A DNA stretch of 64,000 nt from Streptomyces profundus (GCF_020740535.1 NZ_CP082362.1:1736001-1800000), one strand, 5' to 3'; numbered from the stretch's first letter, positions 1 through 9,200 are shown. A program made the numbers and translations. Notes: generated by a model not told the origin, from the letters alone.

Positions 1-1
1 C

Positions 2-394
2 GGCGTGCTGCTTCGCGTGCTGGACGAGGACGGACGTGAGCTGACGCGCGGCACGGGGGCCGGCACCGGGCACACCGATGTGCTCTCCACCGGGCTCCGC
101 TATCCGATGCCCGAACCGGACGAGGACGGGGCGGATTCGGACGCGCCGCGCGCCGTCTGCCTGGTGCTCAGCAACTCCTTCTCCGCGCCCGACTCCGTCG
201 TCCGCACGCCGGGACTGCCGGTCGAGCTGACCGTGGATCTGGTGTCAGCGCCGGACGCCTCCCCCGACGCCGCGGCGTTCGGCCTCGCGCGAGGGTGGGC
301 GCCCGTGCTGCTCCTGGGCGGTGTCGGCCTGGTCGCCGGCCTGGCCGCCGGTCTGTTGATCCGGGTGATCTCGGCGATGAGGAAGGCGATATGA
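2..394 (+). CDS. C-terminal part of a membrane-anchored protein (5' end outside window)
   Basis: The reading frame is open from the first complete codon of the window, so only the last ~130 residues are seen. The visible part is an acidic, probably extracytoplasmic domain followed by one strong membrane segment (residues ~100-122 of the visible part, rich in L/V/G/A) and a short basic tail ending RKAI, i.e. a type I topology with the C-terminus in the cytoplasm. Its stop overlaps the start of the next gene by four bases (ATGA), so the two are translationally coupled. The partner is also a secreted protein with a C-terminal membrane anchor. In streptomycetes such pairs often include a VWA-domain protein, but the diagnostic part lies outside the window, so I leave the function open. 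Confidence 0.75.
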   Translation, partial: GVLLRVLDEDGRELTRGTGAGTGHTDVLSTGLRYPMPEPDEDGADSDAPRAVCLVLSNSFSAPDSVVRTPGLPVELTVDLVSAPDASPDAAAFGLARGWAPVLLLGGVGLVAGLAAGLLIRVISAMRKAI

Positions 395-1212
395 CCCACC
401 TGACACGGCGCGCCCCACGCTGGCTCGCCATCGCCCTGCTGACAGCGGCTGCCTGCCTGACCGGCACGGGGCCGGCCCACGCCGACGACGAGTCGATCCC
501 GACGGAGGCCGGCACCTCCTTCCGCACCGCCACCGTCGTCGAGCAGGACCAGAACGCCAGCGCGGCGGCCTCGACCGGCGACTACCTCTACTGGGTCTTC
601 CCCGCCGGCGCCGGGCAGATCCCCACCGCCGAGGCCACCGTGCGGCTGCCGGAGACCCGCACGGGCCCGGTGACCTGGCGGCTCGATCTCTACGACGGGC
701 TGCGGCGCTACCAGTCGTGCACATCCGGCCAACAGGCCGCCACCGCTGAGCAGGACGAGGCCAACGTCACCCTGAGCTGCACCCTGCGCCCCGTGCACTC
801 CTATGCCGACCCGTGGGCCAACACCCCGCTCCCCGGGGCCTATTACCTGCGGCTGTCGGTCGCCGACCTGCCCGAGCGGGACCTGGGCCTGCCGGTGGCC
901 GTCGAGGTGACGGTGACGGCCGACGGGGCCAACGGCTCCACGGCGGTCGGCGGAGACCTGACCGAACCGCTGCTGCCGGTGGGCGCGGCGGGCACCGTGC
1001 GCACCGAGGGCGAGGCGGAGGCCATCGACCACGAGGAGGCCCCCAGCCCCTATCTCGCCACCGTCCCCGAGCCGTCGGACGGCTGGAACGGCGGCTGGTG
1101 GAGCGACCGTTGGCTGTGGACAGCGGCCGGTGGCGTCCTCGGCGCGGTGGCCGCGCTCGGCGGCTACCGACTCGTCCGACCCTCCGGAGGCACCACCCCC
1201 CACACCTCCTGA
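391..1212 (+). CDS. Secreted, C-terminally membrane-anchored protein of unknown function
   Basis: 273 residues. An N-terminal signal peptide (basic start, hydrophobic stretch, AHA-type cleavage near residue 30) leads into a beta-rich extracellular domain. The domain resembles pre-peptidase/jelly-roll folds: the opening aromatic motif DYLYWVFPAG is followed by alternating hydrophobic strands, with two cysteines that could form a disulphide. Near the C-terminus a WSDRWLWTAAGG stretch leads into one membrane helix and a short basic/Ser-Thr tail. The start ATG overlaps the previous stop by four bases, so it is co-translated with the upstream membrane protein. They probably act together at the cell surface. 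I do not recognise a catalytic motif. Confidence 0.8.
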   Translation: MTHLTRRAPRWLAIALLTAAACLTGTGPAHADDESIPTEAGTSFRTATVVEQDQNASAAASTGDYLYWVFPAGAGQIPTAEATVRLPETRTGPVTWRLDLYDGLRRYQSCTSGQQAATAEQDEANVTLSCTLRPVHSYADPWANTPLPGAYYLRLSVADLPERDLGLPVAVEVTVTADGANGSTAVGGDLTEPLLPVGAAGTVRTEGEAEAIDHEEAPSPYLATVPEPSDGWNGGWWSDRWLWTAAGGVLGAVAALGGYRLVRPSGGTTPHTS

Positions 1213-1216
1213 CCAC

Positions 1217-1254
1217 GGCCGCGCCGGCCCCCACCCCCAAACACCGGCGCGGCC
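1217..1254. terminator. Perfect 11-bp stem hairpin between converging genes
   Basis: GGCCGCGCCGG at 1217-1227 is exactly complementary to CCGGCGCGGCC at 1244-1254, with a 16-base loop. It begins five bases after the stop of the secreted protein and lies before the convergent response-regulator gene, so it can serve both directions. There is no T tract, which is usual for streptomycete terminators. Confidence 0.7.
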
Positions 1255-1383
1255 CGACCAACCACCCACCGCGCCCGACGTCACACGCGAGACACTCACA
1301 AACGCTCTCCGTCATCATCATGGTCCCAAGCTACCCGGGACCACTGACAACGCCCGGTGGGTGGTAGGTGGTCGGGGGGAGGG

Positions 1384-2067
1384 TCAGGCTTGGGGGGTGA
1401 TCAGGCCGGATTCGTAGGCGATGACGACGGCTTGGGCGCGGCTGTCGAGGTGGAGTTTGCTCATGGTGCGGTTGAGGTGGGTCTTCACCGTGGCGGTGCT
1501 GATGTGCAGGCGGCTCGCGATCTCGGAGTTGGAGAGGCCGAGGCCGGTGAAGCGGAGGACCTCGCGCTCGCGTGATGTCAACACCTCAAGGCCCCGGCGT
1601 GGTGCGGGGCCGGCCGGGGCGGTGGTGGGCCCCGGACCCTGGCGGGCGTAGGCCGCGACCAGGCGGCGGGTCACGCTGGGGGCGAAGAGCGAGTCGCCGC
1701 CGCTGACCGCGGCCACCGCCGCGAGCAGCCGGTCCGGGCCCGAGTCCTTGAGCAGGAACCCCGAGGCGCCGGCGCGCAGCGCGCCATAGACGTACTCGTC
1801 GAGGTCGAAGGTGGTCAACACGAGGATGCGCGGCAGGGGTTCGCGGTCGGTCGTCGCCAGGATGCGCTCGGTGGCCTGGATGCCGTTGGTGCCGGGCATC
1901 CGGATGTCCATCAGGATGATGTCGGGCGAGGTCTCGGCGGCGAGCCGGATCGCCTCCTCACCGTCGGCCGCCTCGCCGACGACCTCGAAGCCGGGGGCCG
2001 CGTCAAGCACCCCGACGAGTCCGGCCCGGATCAGGAACTGGTCGTCGACGATCAACACCCTGGTCAT
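1384..2067 (-). CDS. NarL/FixJ-family response regulator
   Basis: 227 residues. The N-terminal receiver domain (~1-120) has the acidic pocket D8/D9, the phosphoacceptor D54 in ILMDIRMPG, the conserved T in VLTTFD and the switch lysine in FLLKD. The C-terminal LuxR-type helix-turn-helix (~160-220) contains LTSREREVL and TATVKTHLNRTMSKL. It is the output half of a two-component system: its start overlaps the stop of the sensor kinase gene by four bases, so the pair is transcribed from the kinase side and translationally coupled. The signal and target genes cannot be read from the sequence. Confidence 0.95.
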   Translation of the reverse strand: MTRVLIVDDQFLIRAGLVGVLDAAPGFEVVGEAADGEEAIRLAAETSPDIILMDIRMPGTNGIQATERILATTDREPLPRILVLTTFDLDEYVYGALRAGASGFLLKDSGPDRLLAAVAAVSGGDSLFAPSVTRRLVAAYARQGPGPTTAPAGPAPRRGLEVLTSREREVLRFTGLGLSNSEIASRLHISTATVKTHLNRTMSKLHLDSRAQAVVIAYESGLITPQA

Positions 2068-3296
2068 TCCCGGCGGTCGTCCTCCCCTCCACGGGCCGTC
2101 GCCGAGGTGGGAAGGGTCAGCCGAACGGCGAACCCTCCCGCGCTCCGCGGACCGATGGCGATCGTCCCGCCGTAGAGCTTTGCCCGCTCCCGCATGCCGA
2201 TCAACCCGTGGCCGCCGCCCGGCGCGACTCTGTCCGAATCCACCCCCTCTCCGTCGTCGGTGACGCCGACCTCCACATGGCGCGGCCGGTAGCGGATCTC
2301 GACGGTCGTCGCGGCGCCAGGGGCGTGTTTGATGACGTTGGTCAGGGCCTCCTGGACCACGCGGTAGGCGCAGAGGTCGACGCCGGGGGCCAGGGGGCGC
2401 GGGGCGCCCTCGACCCGCAGCGCGACGGGCAGCCCGCCGGCGCGGATCCTGGCCACCAGCTCGTCGACCCTGGCCAGCCCCGGCATGGGCGCGGCGGACT
2501 CCCCCGCGCCGCCCCCGTCCCCGTCGCCGCCGTCCGGCCCCTCGTCCTCCCTGAGCACCTCAAGCATGCGGCGCAGTTCGTCCAGGGCCTCGCGGCTGGT
2601 CTCGGCGATGGTGCCGAGGGCGGCGCGCGCGGTCGGCGGGTCCGAGTCGAAGACGAAGCTGGCCAGCCCGGTCTGGACCGAGACCACGGACATGTGGTGC
2701 GCGACGATGTCGTGCAACTCCCTGGCTATGCGGCGGCGTTCGTCGGCGACGGCACGGCGCGCCCGGGCCGCCTGCTCGGCCCTGAGCTGGCGGGTCAGCT
2801 CGGCCGAGCGGCGCGCCAGGGCGCCGAACCACACCAGCACGACGGAGAACAGCAGCGCCTGCGCCAGCACGGAGAGCGGCGACTGGCTCTCGCTGACCGC
2901 ACCCGCGTAGAGCCAGAGCCCGGTGAGCGCCGCCGCGCAGGCGACGGCCACCCGCACCGGGCGGGCCGACGCCACCGTGTAGAGCGCGAGCAGCGGCCCG
3001 AAGGTGCACACCACGGGCCAGAAGCCGAGGCTGACGTACCAGACTCCGGCGACCTGGGTCGCGGCGAACACCAGCACGGGGGCCCGGTTGCGCAGGGCGA
3101 CCGGCAGTTGGGCGAGCGCCGCCAACGCCTGTGCGCCGGCGTCGAGTTCGGGCCATCCCTGGGCCTCGGACTCCGCGCCGAGCAGCAGCGCCACGCACAC
3201 CATGGCGAGGGCGATCAGCGTGTCGACCGCATAGGCCCTGCCGGAGGGGCGCCGGCGGCGCCGACCGTCCCGGCGGGACGTCTGTCTCGGGCGCAT
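2064..3296 (-). CDS. DesK/NarX-type membrane sensor histidine kinase
   Basis: About 410 residues. A basic N-terminus is followed by four to six membrane segments (first half), then the HisKA_3 dimerisation/phosphoacceptor motif RRRIARELHDIVAHHMSVV and a GHKL ATPase domain with an N-box (ALTNVIKHAP) and G-boxes (DDGEGVD, GLIGMRERA). The short, largely intramembrane sensor suggests detection of an envelope signal. The frame extends upstream to 3380, but the ATG at 3296 fits the predicted N-terminus better. It overlaps the downstream regulator gene by four bases and should phosphorylate it. A 297-bp gap with no gene separates it from the divergent NACHT gene. Confidence 0.93.
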   Translation of the reverse strand: MRPRQTSRRDGRRRRRPSGRAYAVDTLIALAMVCVALLLGAESEAQGWPELDAGAQALAALAQLPVALRNRAPVLVFAATQVAGVWYVSLGFWPVVCTFGPLLALYTVASARPVRVAVACAAALTGLWLYAGAVSESQSPLSVLAQALLFSVVLVWFGALARRSAELTRQLRAEQAARARRAVADERRRIARELHDIVAHHMSVVSVQTGLASFVFDSDPPTARAALGTIAETSREALDELRRMLEVLREDEGPDGGDGDGGGAGESAAPMPGLARVDELVARIRAGGLPVALRVEGAPRPLAPGVDLCAYRVVQEALTNVIKHAPGAATTVEIRYRPRHVEVGVTDDGEGVDSDRVAPGGGHGLIGMRERAKLYGGTIAIGPRSAGGFAVRLTLPTSATARGGEDDRRE

Positions 3297-3593
3297 CACC
3301 GCAGCGTAGCGCCGCAGGACCCGGCCGAAGTCAACCCAGCGCGGTACTACGGGAGTCGTAGCGACCTGGCCGGCTGCCACCTGGGGTGACCCCGGGATTC
3401 AACCCGCCGCCCGACGCGAGGACGGGGGCGCGCGCCGTAGGTTCTTCGGCGTGGCGGCGCGAGGCGCGGTCCTCCTCGGGAGGGGGGAGCAGGAACGCCC
3501 GGCGCCGCCACGGGAGTTCGGGGGAACGGCCGGTCCGCCGCGCGCCTCGCTGCCACAATGCGGTGGGGTTCGCGTAACGGATGGGGAGGGCGC

Positions 3594-6500
3594 GTGGTCG
3601 CGGAGGCAGCGGCGTTTCGGCTGGGGACGAAGGTGGCGAGCGCGGCGGGCCGGTGGTGGCTGGGGGTGCGGCGGCAGGACCAGGAACGGCACCTGCCGAT
3701 GGAGGAGTTGATCCGGCTACGGGTGCGGGGGCTGCGCTACCAGCGCGAAGTGAGGCAGCAGTTCGACCAGATCACCAACGCGGTGTTCGACCGCCTGGAG
3801 CCGTTCCTGCGGCACGCGTTCGGCCGGCTCGACGAGGGCGGCCGGCAGGCCGTGCTCGACGCCGTGGCCGACACCTTCGACCGGGCGGACCTCAGCGACG
3901 AGGCGCTGTTCGCGGCGAACGTCCGCCCGGCCGAGCTGAGCCGCGCCATCACCGGGTCGGTGCGGGGGCCCACGGGGTTGAGCGAGGCGGAGACCCGGCT
4001 CTACGAGATCCTGTTCGCCGAATGCGTCGAGTACTACGTGCACATCGTCCTCAGCCTGCCGGTCTTCGAGGAGCGCGCGTCCGGCGAACTGCTGGTAAGG
4101 ACCGCCTCGTTGGGCAACGGAGTGACGCGCATCCTGGAACGCCTCCCGGACCGTTCGCTGTTCGCGCCGGACGGCACCGACCAGGACACCGACTTCCGCC
4201 GCGACTACCTGCATCTGGTCAGCCGGGACCTGGACGAGGTGGACCTGTTCCGCCGGCCGTCCGACCAGGCGACCGGGCTCCGCATGCGGCTCTCCGTCGC
4301 CTATGTGAGTCTGCGGGCGACCGGGGGCGAAGGCCGGCGCCGCCGGGGCGCGATCCGGGAACTGCCCGTGCCTCGACCGGACATGAGCAACTGGGAGAAG
4401 GGCGGCGACGACAGCTCCGGCATGCGGGTCGAGGCCGCGTTGCGCGACGCGAACCGGGTACTGCTGCGCGGGGAGGCCGGCTCGGGCAAGACGACGCTGC
4501 TGCGCTGGCTGGCGGTGATGGCCGCACGAGGCACATTCCAGGGCGAGTTGGTCGACTGGAACGGGCTGACGCCGGTTCTCGTCAAGCTGCGCGAGTACAG
4601 CGGGCGGGCGATGCCCGACCCGAGCGCCATGCTGGACGGCGTCGCCGGCCCGATCACCGGCGTCATGCCCCGGGGCTGGGTGGAACGCCAACTGCGCGAC
4701 AAGCGCGCGCTGTTGCTGATCGACGGCGTGGACGAGCTGCTGGATCGGGACCGGCGGGCGGTGCGCGACTGGCTGCGCAAGCTGCTGGGCCAGTACCCCG
4801 AGACACGGGTGGTCGTCACCTCGCGGCCGGCCGCTGCCAGCGCGCGCTGGCTGCACGGGGAGGGCTTTGCCGCCCTGCATCTGGACCGGATGACCCCGCC
4901 GGACCTGGCCGCCTTTGTCCGCCAGTGGCACCAGGCGGTACGCGACCTGGGCGGCGAACTTCCGTGCGGCGTCGACGAGTTACCGCAGTACGAACAGTCC
5001 CTGCTGGCCAGCCTCAAGGACCGCGCACATCTCCAGTCGCTGGCCGGCACCCCGCTGCTGGCCGCCATGCTCTGCGCGATGCATCTGAACCGTGGCCGAC
5101 AACTACCGAGAGACCGGATGGAGTTGTACCGCAACGCCCTGCACACCCTGGTGCACGACCGGGACGCGGACCGCAATGTGCCCAGCGCGATGGACAGCCG
5201 GTTGAGCCTCGGCGACAAGCTGGTCGTGCTGCGCGATCTGGCCTGGCGGCTGTCGGACAACAGCCGCAGCGAGATCGCCGTGGATCGCGCGGCCGGCTAT
5301 GTCGCGACCAAGCTGCGGGCGATGCGCCACCTGGACGCGTTGGACGGTCCGGCGGTGCTGGAGCAACTGCGCCATCGGTCGGGGGTGTTGCGCTCCTCGG
5401 CCGAGGGCCGGATCGACTTTGTCCACCGCACCTTCCAGGAGTATCTGGCCGCCGAGGAGGCGGCCGAGGAGGACCGCATCGGCAACCTGGTCGGCCGCGC
5501 GCATCTGGACCTGTGGCGGGAGACCATCATCATGACGGCCGGCCATGCCAACGCCCCCCAACGCGAGGAGTTGCTCGACGGCATCCTCGACCGCGCGGAC
5601 ACGGAACCCCGCCACGCCCGCACCCTGCGCCTGCTGGCGGCGGCCTGCCAGGAGACGCTCCCCCAGGTGCCCGACGGGGTCGGCGAACGGTTGGACCAGG
5701 CCGTGACAAGACTGCTGCCGGCGCGGCGAGAGACGGACCCGCCCGCGCTGGCGGCGGTGGGGACCAACCTGCTGCGGCAGCTGCCCAGTTCGCTGGGCCA
5801 ACTGTCGGAGAAGTCGGCGATCCAGACGGTCCGCACCGTGGCACTGATCGGCGGCGAGGAGTCCCTGCGGCTGCTGGCAGGCTGGGTGGGCGACGAGCGG
5901 TGGGCCGTGGTCCACGAACTCAGCGCCGCCTGGGACTACTTCGACGCGGAAGCCTTTGCCGACGAGGTGCTGTCCCGGCTGCCCCTGGCGGACCACGAGG
6001 TCCGACTGACCCACTCCGGGCAAGTCCGGGCGGCAAGCCGGTTGCGAGGGCTGACCAATGTACTCATCACCTGCCCGGTGCGGAACCTCGATTTCCTCGC
6101 CGACTTCCCACCCCTGAGGCACCTATGGGTGGAGCAACTCAACGGGGAGGCCAACCTGTCCGTGCTCTGCAGCCATCCGCAGTTGGAACTTCTAGGTTTG
6201 TCCGGCCTCGGCTCGGTGCGGGGCACTGCGGTGCTCGCAGGCCTGACCCGGCTGAAAAGTCTCACTATCCCCCTCGACAGCGATCTAGCCTCCAACACCT
6301 TGCATTTGCTCCCTGAGCTGACTGGCCTCGCCGTAGGCGGCGACACGATGGAGACAGCTGACCTCAGCGTACTGACCACCCTGCCAGAACTGGAGAGCGT
6401 GAACCTGACGGGCGATGGCACGGACACACCGCCGGGTTTGGAGGAACTGGCCGAGATGACGAGCCTCACCTCCCTCTGGCTCCAGGATTGCGATGTGGCC

Positions 6501-6701
6501 GCCTGGCTCTCCTCCCTTCGCAGTGCCCCGCCGGCCCTCTCCCAGCTGTTCTGCTACTTCAGCACCGTGCCCACCGACCCCCGTGCGTTCGCCCGACTGG
6601 GAACCCTCGAAGATGTGCTCATTTACCACTGCCGCACCCCCGACGGCGCCCCCGTCACCACCTACGACATCCCCGGGGCACGCACCCTGGTGAGCGGCTG
6701 A
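3594..6701 (+). CDS. NACHT-domain NTPase with helical N-terminus and leucine-rich C-terminal repeats (putative immune STAND protein)
   Basis: About 1035 residues. The first ~270 are a helical domain with no enzyme motif, like the helical N-termini of bacterial NACHT proteins. Next comes a NACHT module with Walker A RGEAGSGKTTLLRWLA (Lys near residue 299), Walker B LLLIDGVDELLD (first Asp near residue 377) and sensor-like VVVTSRPAA. A winged/helical region follows, with a VHRTFQEYLAAEE motif typical of NACHT proteins. The last ~250 residues carry leucine-rich-like repeats (for example LELLGLSGL, ELESVNLTG). I prefer the GTG at 3594 to the ATG at 3558 because GGGGAGGG lies just upstream of the GTG. 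Related bacterial NACHT proteins protect against phages. This assignment is by architecture, and the gene stands alone next to a tRNA. Confidence 0.85.
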   Translation: MVAEAAAFRLGTKVASAAGRWWLGVRRQDQERHLPMEELIRLRVRGLRYQREVRQQFDQITNAVFDRLEPFLRHAFGRLDEGGRQAVLDAVADTFDRADLSDEALFAANVRPAELSRAITGSVRGPTGLSEAETRLYEILFAECVEYYVHIVLSLPVFEERASGELLVRTASLGNGVTRILERLPDRSLFAPDGTDQDTDFRRDYLHLVSRDLDEVDLFRRPSDQATGLRMRLSVAYVSLRATGGEGRRRRGAIRELPVPRPDMSNWEKGGDDSSGMRVEAALRDANRVLLRGEAGSGKTTLLRWLAVMAARGTFQGELVDWNGLTPVLVKLREYSGRAMPDPSAMLDGVAGPITGVMPRGWVERQLRDKRALLLIDGVDELLDRDRRAVRDWLRKLLGQYPETRVVVTSRPAAASARWLHGEGFAALHLDRMTPPDLAAFVRQWHQAVRDLGGELPCGVDELPQYEQSLLASLKDRAHLQSLAGTPLLAAMLCAMHLNRGRQLPRDRMELYRNALHTLVHDRDADRNVPSAMDSRLSLGDKLVVLRDLAWRLSDNSRSEIAVDRAAGYVATKLRAMRHLDALDGPAVLEQLRHRSGVLRSSAEGRIDFVHRTFQEYLAAEEAAEEDRIGNLVGRAHLDLWRETIIMTAGHANAPQREELLDGILDRADTEPRHARTLRLLAAACQETLPQVPDGVGERLDQAVTRLLPARRETDPPALAAVGTNLLRQLPSSLGQLSEKSAIQTVRTVALIGGEESLRLLAGWVGDERWAVVHELSAAWDYFDAEAFADEVLSRLPLADHEVRLTHSGQVRAASRLRGLTNVLITCPVRNLDFLADFPPLRHLWVEQLNGEANLSVLCSHPQLELLGLSGLGSVRGTAVLAGLTRLKSLTIPLDSDLASNTLHLLPELTGLAVGGDTMETADLSVLTTLPELESVNLTGDGTDTPPGLEELAEMTSLTSLWLQDCDVAAWLSSLRSAPPALSQLFCYFSTVPTDPRAFARLGTLEDVLIYHCRTPDGAPVTTYDIPGARTLVSG

Positions 6702-6788
6702 CCCCCCGCCCCGGCAGCAGCCGAGTCGTGGTCAGCAGCCCCGCCGTGGCGGAGAGCGCCGCTCGGGCCGCTCTGGCGGCCGGGGCGA

Positions 6789-6864
6789 TGGCAGGGGTGG
6801 CAGGGGTCGAACCTGCGGCATCCGGGTTTGGAATCCGGCGCTCTGGCCTCTGAGCTACACCCCT
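6789..6864 (-). tRNA. tRNA-Trp (anticodon CCA)
   Basis: Folded by hand on the minus strand. The 7-bp acceptor stem AGGGGTG/CACCCCT is followed by discriminator G and an encoded CCA (6789-6791). The D-arm is GCTC/GAGC with GG in the loop, and the T-arm is GCAGG/CCTGC with loop TTCGACC. The anticodon loop TTCCAAA gives CCA. A1-U72 and G73 are tryptophan identity elements. The anticodon stem closes with an A31-C39 mismatch, which is unusual. Confidence 0.9.
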
Positions 6865-7022
6865 TCGGCAGCCTCAAGTGTGCCGTGCCCGCATCGGGCC
6901 CTCCACCGGTTTTCGGGCGGCGGAGCAGCGCGAGCAAGCCGTCATGTCCCTTGTTCCGGTGCGGAGTTGGCCGGGCGGGCCGTTGACGGCCCACCCGGGG
7001 CGTGCGAGCATCGGCGCGCAGC

Positions 7023-7034
7023 GAGAGCGCTCTC
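7023..7034. promoter_or_regulatory. LacI-type operator palindrome upstream of the GH128 gene
   Basis: GAGAGCGCTCTC is a perfect 12-bp palindrome 27 bp before the glucanase start. It shares the GAGCGCTC core of CebR boxes in streptomycetes, so sugar-responsive repression by a LacI-family protein is likely. No such regulator is encoded in the window. Confidence 0.65.
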
Positions 7035-7061
7035 AGACCTTCTCCTCCACCGGGACGAACG

Positions 7062-7898
7062 ATGCAGGGAAGCCGAATCCGCAGCTGGGTGACGGCGGTC
7101 GCCGCCACGTTGTTGGCCCTCCTCCCCCAGCTCTCCCCGACGGACGCCGCCACGGCCGCGAGTGAGCGGAAGGGGGTGAACCTCAACCCGGGTGCCGGTG
7201 TCTCGGAGGCGCTGGCCGATGTCGGCGCGGCCTGGTACTACAACTGGGCCTCGGGAACGGGGGAGGTCACCGCGCCGGACGGGGTGGAGTTCGTGCCGAT
7301 GATCTGGGGCGCGGAGTCGGTCACCGACGCGGAGTTGGCGCGGGCCGTCGAGGAGGGCAGCCAGCTGCTGGGCTTCAACGAGCCCGACCTCGGGGAGCAG
7401 GCCGATCTCACCGTGGAGCAGGCGCTGGATCTGTGGCCGCGCCTGGAGGCCACGGGGCTGCGGCTCGGCGCGCCGGCCGTGGCGTTCGGCGGTGACACGC
7501 CCGGCGGTTGGCTCGACCGGTTCATGGCCGGCGCCGAGGAGCGTGGCCTGCGCGTGGACTTCATCCCGCTGCACTGGTACGGCTCCGACTTCGGCCCCGA
7601 CGCGAGTGAGCATCTGCGCGGCTATCTCCAGGCGGTGGCCGACCGCTACGGCAAGCCGGTGTGGCTGACGGAGTACGCGCTGATCGACTTCACGGGGCCG
7701 AGCCCGCGCTACCCGAGCTCGGCGGAGCAGGCGGCGTTCGTCCGCGCGTCCACCGCGATGCTGGAGGGGCTGCCGTTCCTGGAGCGCTACGCGTGGTTCA
7801 CGCTGTCGACCGGGACCCATGCCACCGGGCTCTATGACGGTGCCACGCCCAACGAGAGCGGTCTTGCCTACCGCGCGGCTGGCACCGCCGGGGGGTGA
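7062..7898 (+). CDS. Secreted GH128-like endo-beta-1,3-glucanase
   Basis: 278 residues from the ATG at 7062, which gives a proper signal peptide (RIRS then a hydrophobic stretch, cleavage near the AATAA/ASER region). The mature part is a compact TIM barrel of the Glyco_hydro_cc type. LGFNEPD carries the probable acid/base Glu107 and WLTEYAL the probable nucleophile Glu204, and several strand-end aromatics (HWYGSD, WYYNWAS) fit a glucan cleft. The length matches the catalytic domain of GH128 beta-1,3-glucanases with no binding module. It is a single-gene unit, preceded by a LacI-type palindrome and convergent with the phosphatase gene. Its likely role is degrading fungal or plant beta-glucan. 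Confidence 0.85.
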   Translation: MQGSRIRSWVTAVAATLLALLPQLSPTDAATAASERKGVNLNPGAGVSEALADVGAAWYYNWASGTGEVTAPDGVEFVPMIWGAESVTDAELARAVEEGSQLLGFNEPDLGEQADLTVEQALDLWPRLEATGLRLGAPAVAFGGDTPGGWLDRFMAGAEERGLRVDFIPLHWYGSDFGPDASEHLRGYLQAVADRYGKPVWLTEYALIDFTGPSPRYPSSAEQAAFVRASTAMLEGLPFLERYAWFTLSTGTHATGLYDGATPNESGLAYRAAGTAGG

Positions 7899-7922
7899 GC
7901 CCGGCGGCGCCACGCCCGGTGA

Positions 7923-9200
7923 TCAGTTCTCCACGACGCGCTTGCCGTCGGCGCCGCGGTGGACGGTGAACGCGTCGACGACGGTGCCGTCCTGGGTCTT
8001 GGCGCGGTAGGTCAGGGTGTCGGCGGTGACGTCGACGACCTGGTAGGTCTGGGTGTCCCCGAGTTGGGTGCGGACCTCGGCGCCCGCGAGGCGCCAGTCG
8101 GTGGTCGACGGCGTGTACATCTTGGGTCCCGCGACGGAGACCACATAGACGGGCCCGGTGGTGACGGCCGGGTCGTCGGTGCGGTTGGCCGTGAGGTTGC
8201 CCCGGCCGTAGGAGTGGTCGTGGCCCTGGAGGACGAGGTCCACGTCGTGGTCCTCCAGCACGTCCAGCCAGGCCGCGCGGACCAGCGCGCCGGTGCGGCC
8301 CTCGCTGTTGGAGATCACGGGCTGGTGGAAGGTGACCACGGTCCACCGGTTGGGGTTGTCGGCCAACACGCCGTCCAGCCAGGTCTCCTGGTCCTCCAGC
8401 CAGTCCACGACGTCGAACCAGGGCGCGTTGGTGTAGTTGCTGTTGAGGGAGACGAACCGAACGCCCTGGTAGTCGGTGTACCAGGCGGTGCCGTCGAGGT
8501 CGTCGTCGTCCGGGCCGTTGCCCGCGCCGGGGAACTGGCGGGTCCAGTGGTCGGAGAGGTTCCAGCCGTCGTACTCGTGGTTGCCCGGGGTGGCGATCTG
8601 GTGGGTGGTGGAGGTGTGGGCCACGTCGACGGCGGCGAACCACTCGGCCCATTCGTCGTCGGCGTCGGCGTTGTTGATCAGATCCCCGGCGTGCACGGTG
8701 AGTTCGGCGTCGGAGGCGTCGGCCTGGGCGGCGCGGACCAGGGGTGCGGCGCCCTCGGTGATGTCGTTCTGGATGTCGCCGAGGTAGAGGAAGGTGAACG
8801 GGTCGCCGGCCGCCCCCGCGGTGCGGAAGTCGATCCAATCGCTCCACTCCGTGCCGTCGCCGATGCGGTAGCGGTAGGCCGTGTCGGGGGTGAGCGCGTC
8901 GAGGTCGGCGCGGTGGTAGTGGCCGCCGCCGGCCTGTCCGGTGGGCGTCGCGGTCACGGTGGTCACGGGGCCGCCGTCGGCCGGCTGGAGTTCGACGCCG
9001 GGGGACGCGGCGGCGGTGGCGGTGCGCCAGGTGACGATCGCCGAGGTGGCCGGGGTGGCCGTCGGGGAGAGCACGATCCGGTCAAAGGTCGGCGTCGCGG
9101 CGACGGCCTGGCCGGGGACGGCGACGGCCGTGGCGCCGACCAGCAGCGCGGCGGCGAGCAGGGCACGGGGGACGGGGCTGGTCCTGGCGGGGCTGGTCAT
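7923..9200 (-). CDS. Secreted purple-acid-phosphatase-like metallophosphoesterase
   Basis: 425 residues. A signal peptide (PRALLAAALLVGATAVA, cleavage after AVAA) is followed by a fibronectin-like purple acid phosphatase N-terminal domain (~40-140) and a calcineurin-type catalytic domain. All five metal-binding blocks are visible: LYLGDIQ, HAGDLINN, TPGNHEYD, TFHQP and LQGHDHSYGR. It should hydrolyse phosphate esters outside the cell. The open frame continues far upstream into sequence antisense to the carboxylase gene. The ATG at 9200 is chosen because it starts the signal peptide and a purine-rich stretch precedes it. It is convergent with the GH128 gene, 24 bp apart. Confidence 0.92.
   Translation of the reverse strand: MTSPARTSPVPRALLAAALLVGATAVAVPGQAVAATPTFDRIVLSPTATPATSAIVTWRTATAAASPGVELQPADGGPVTTVTATPTGQAGGGHYHRADLDALTPDTAYRYRIGDGTEWSDWIDFRTAGAAGDPFTFLYLGDIQNDITEGAAPLVRAAQADASDAELTVHAGDLINNADADDEWAEWFAAVDVAHTSTTHQIATPGNHEYDGWNLSDHWTRQFPGAGNGPDDDDLDGTAWYTDYQGVRFVSLNSNYTNAPWFDVVDWLEDQETWLDGVLADNPNRWTVVTFHQPVISNSEGRTGALVRAAWLDVLEDHDVDLVLQGHDHSYGRGNLTANRTDDPAVTTGPVYVVSVAGPKMYTPSTTDWRLAGAEVRTQLGDTQTYQVVDVTADTLTYRAKTQDGTVVDAFTVHRGADGKRVVEN

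Noticed and set aside
6789..6864. tRNA-Trp as the attachment site of an integrated element
   Set aside because: I found no copy of the tRNA 3' end elsewhere in the window, and no integrase gene.
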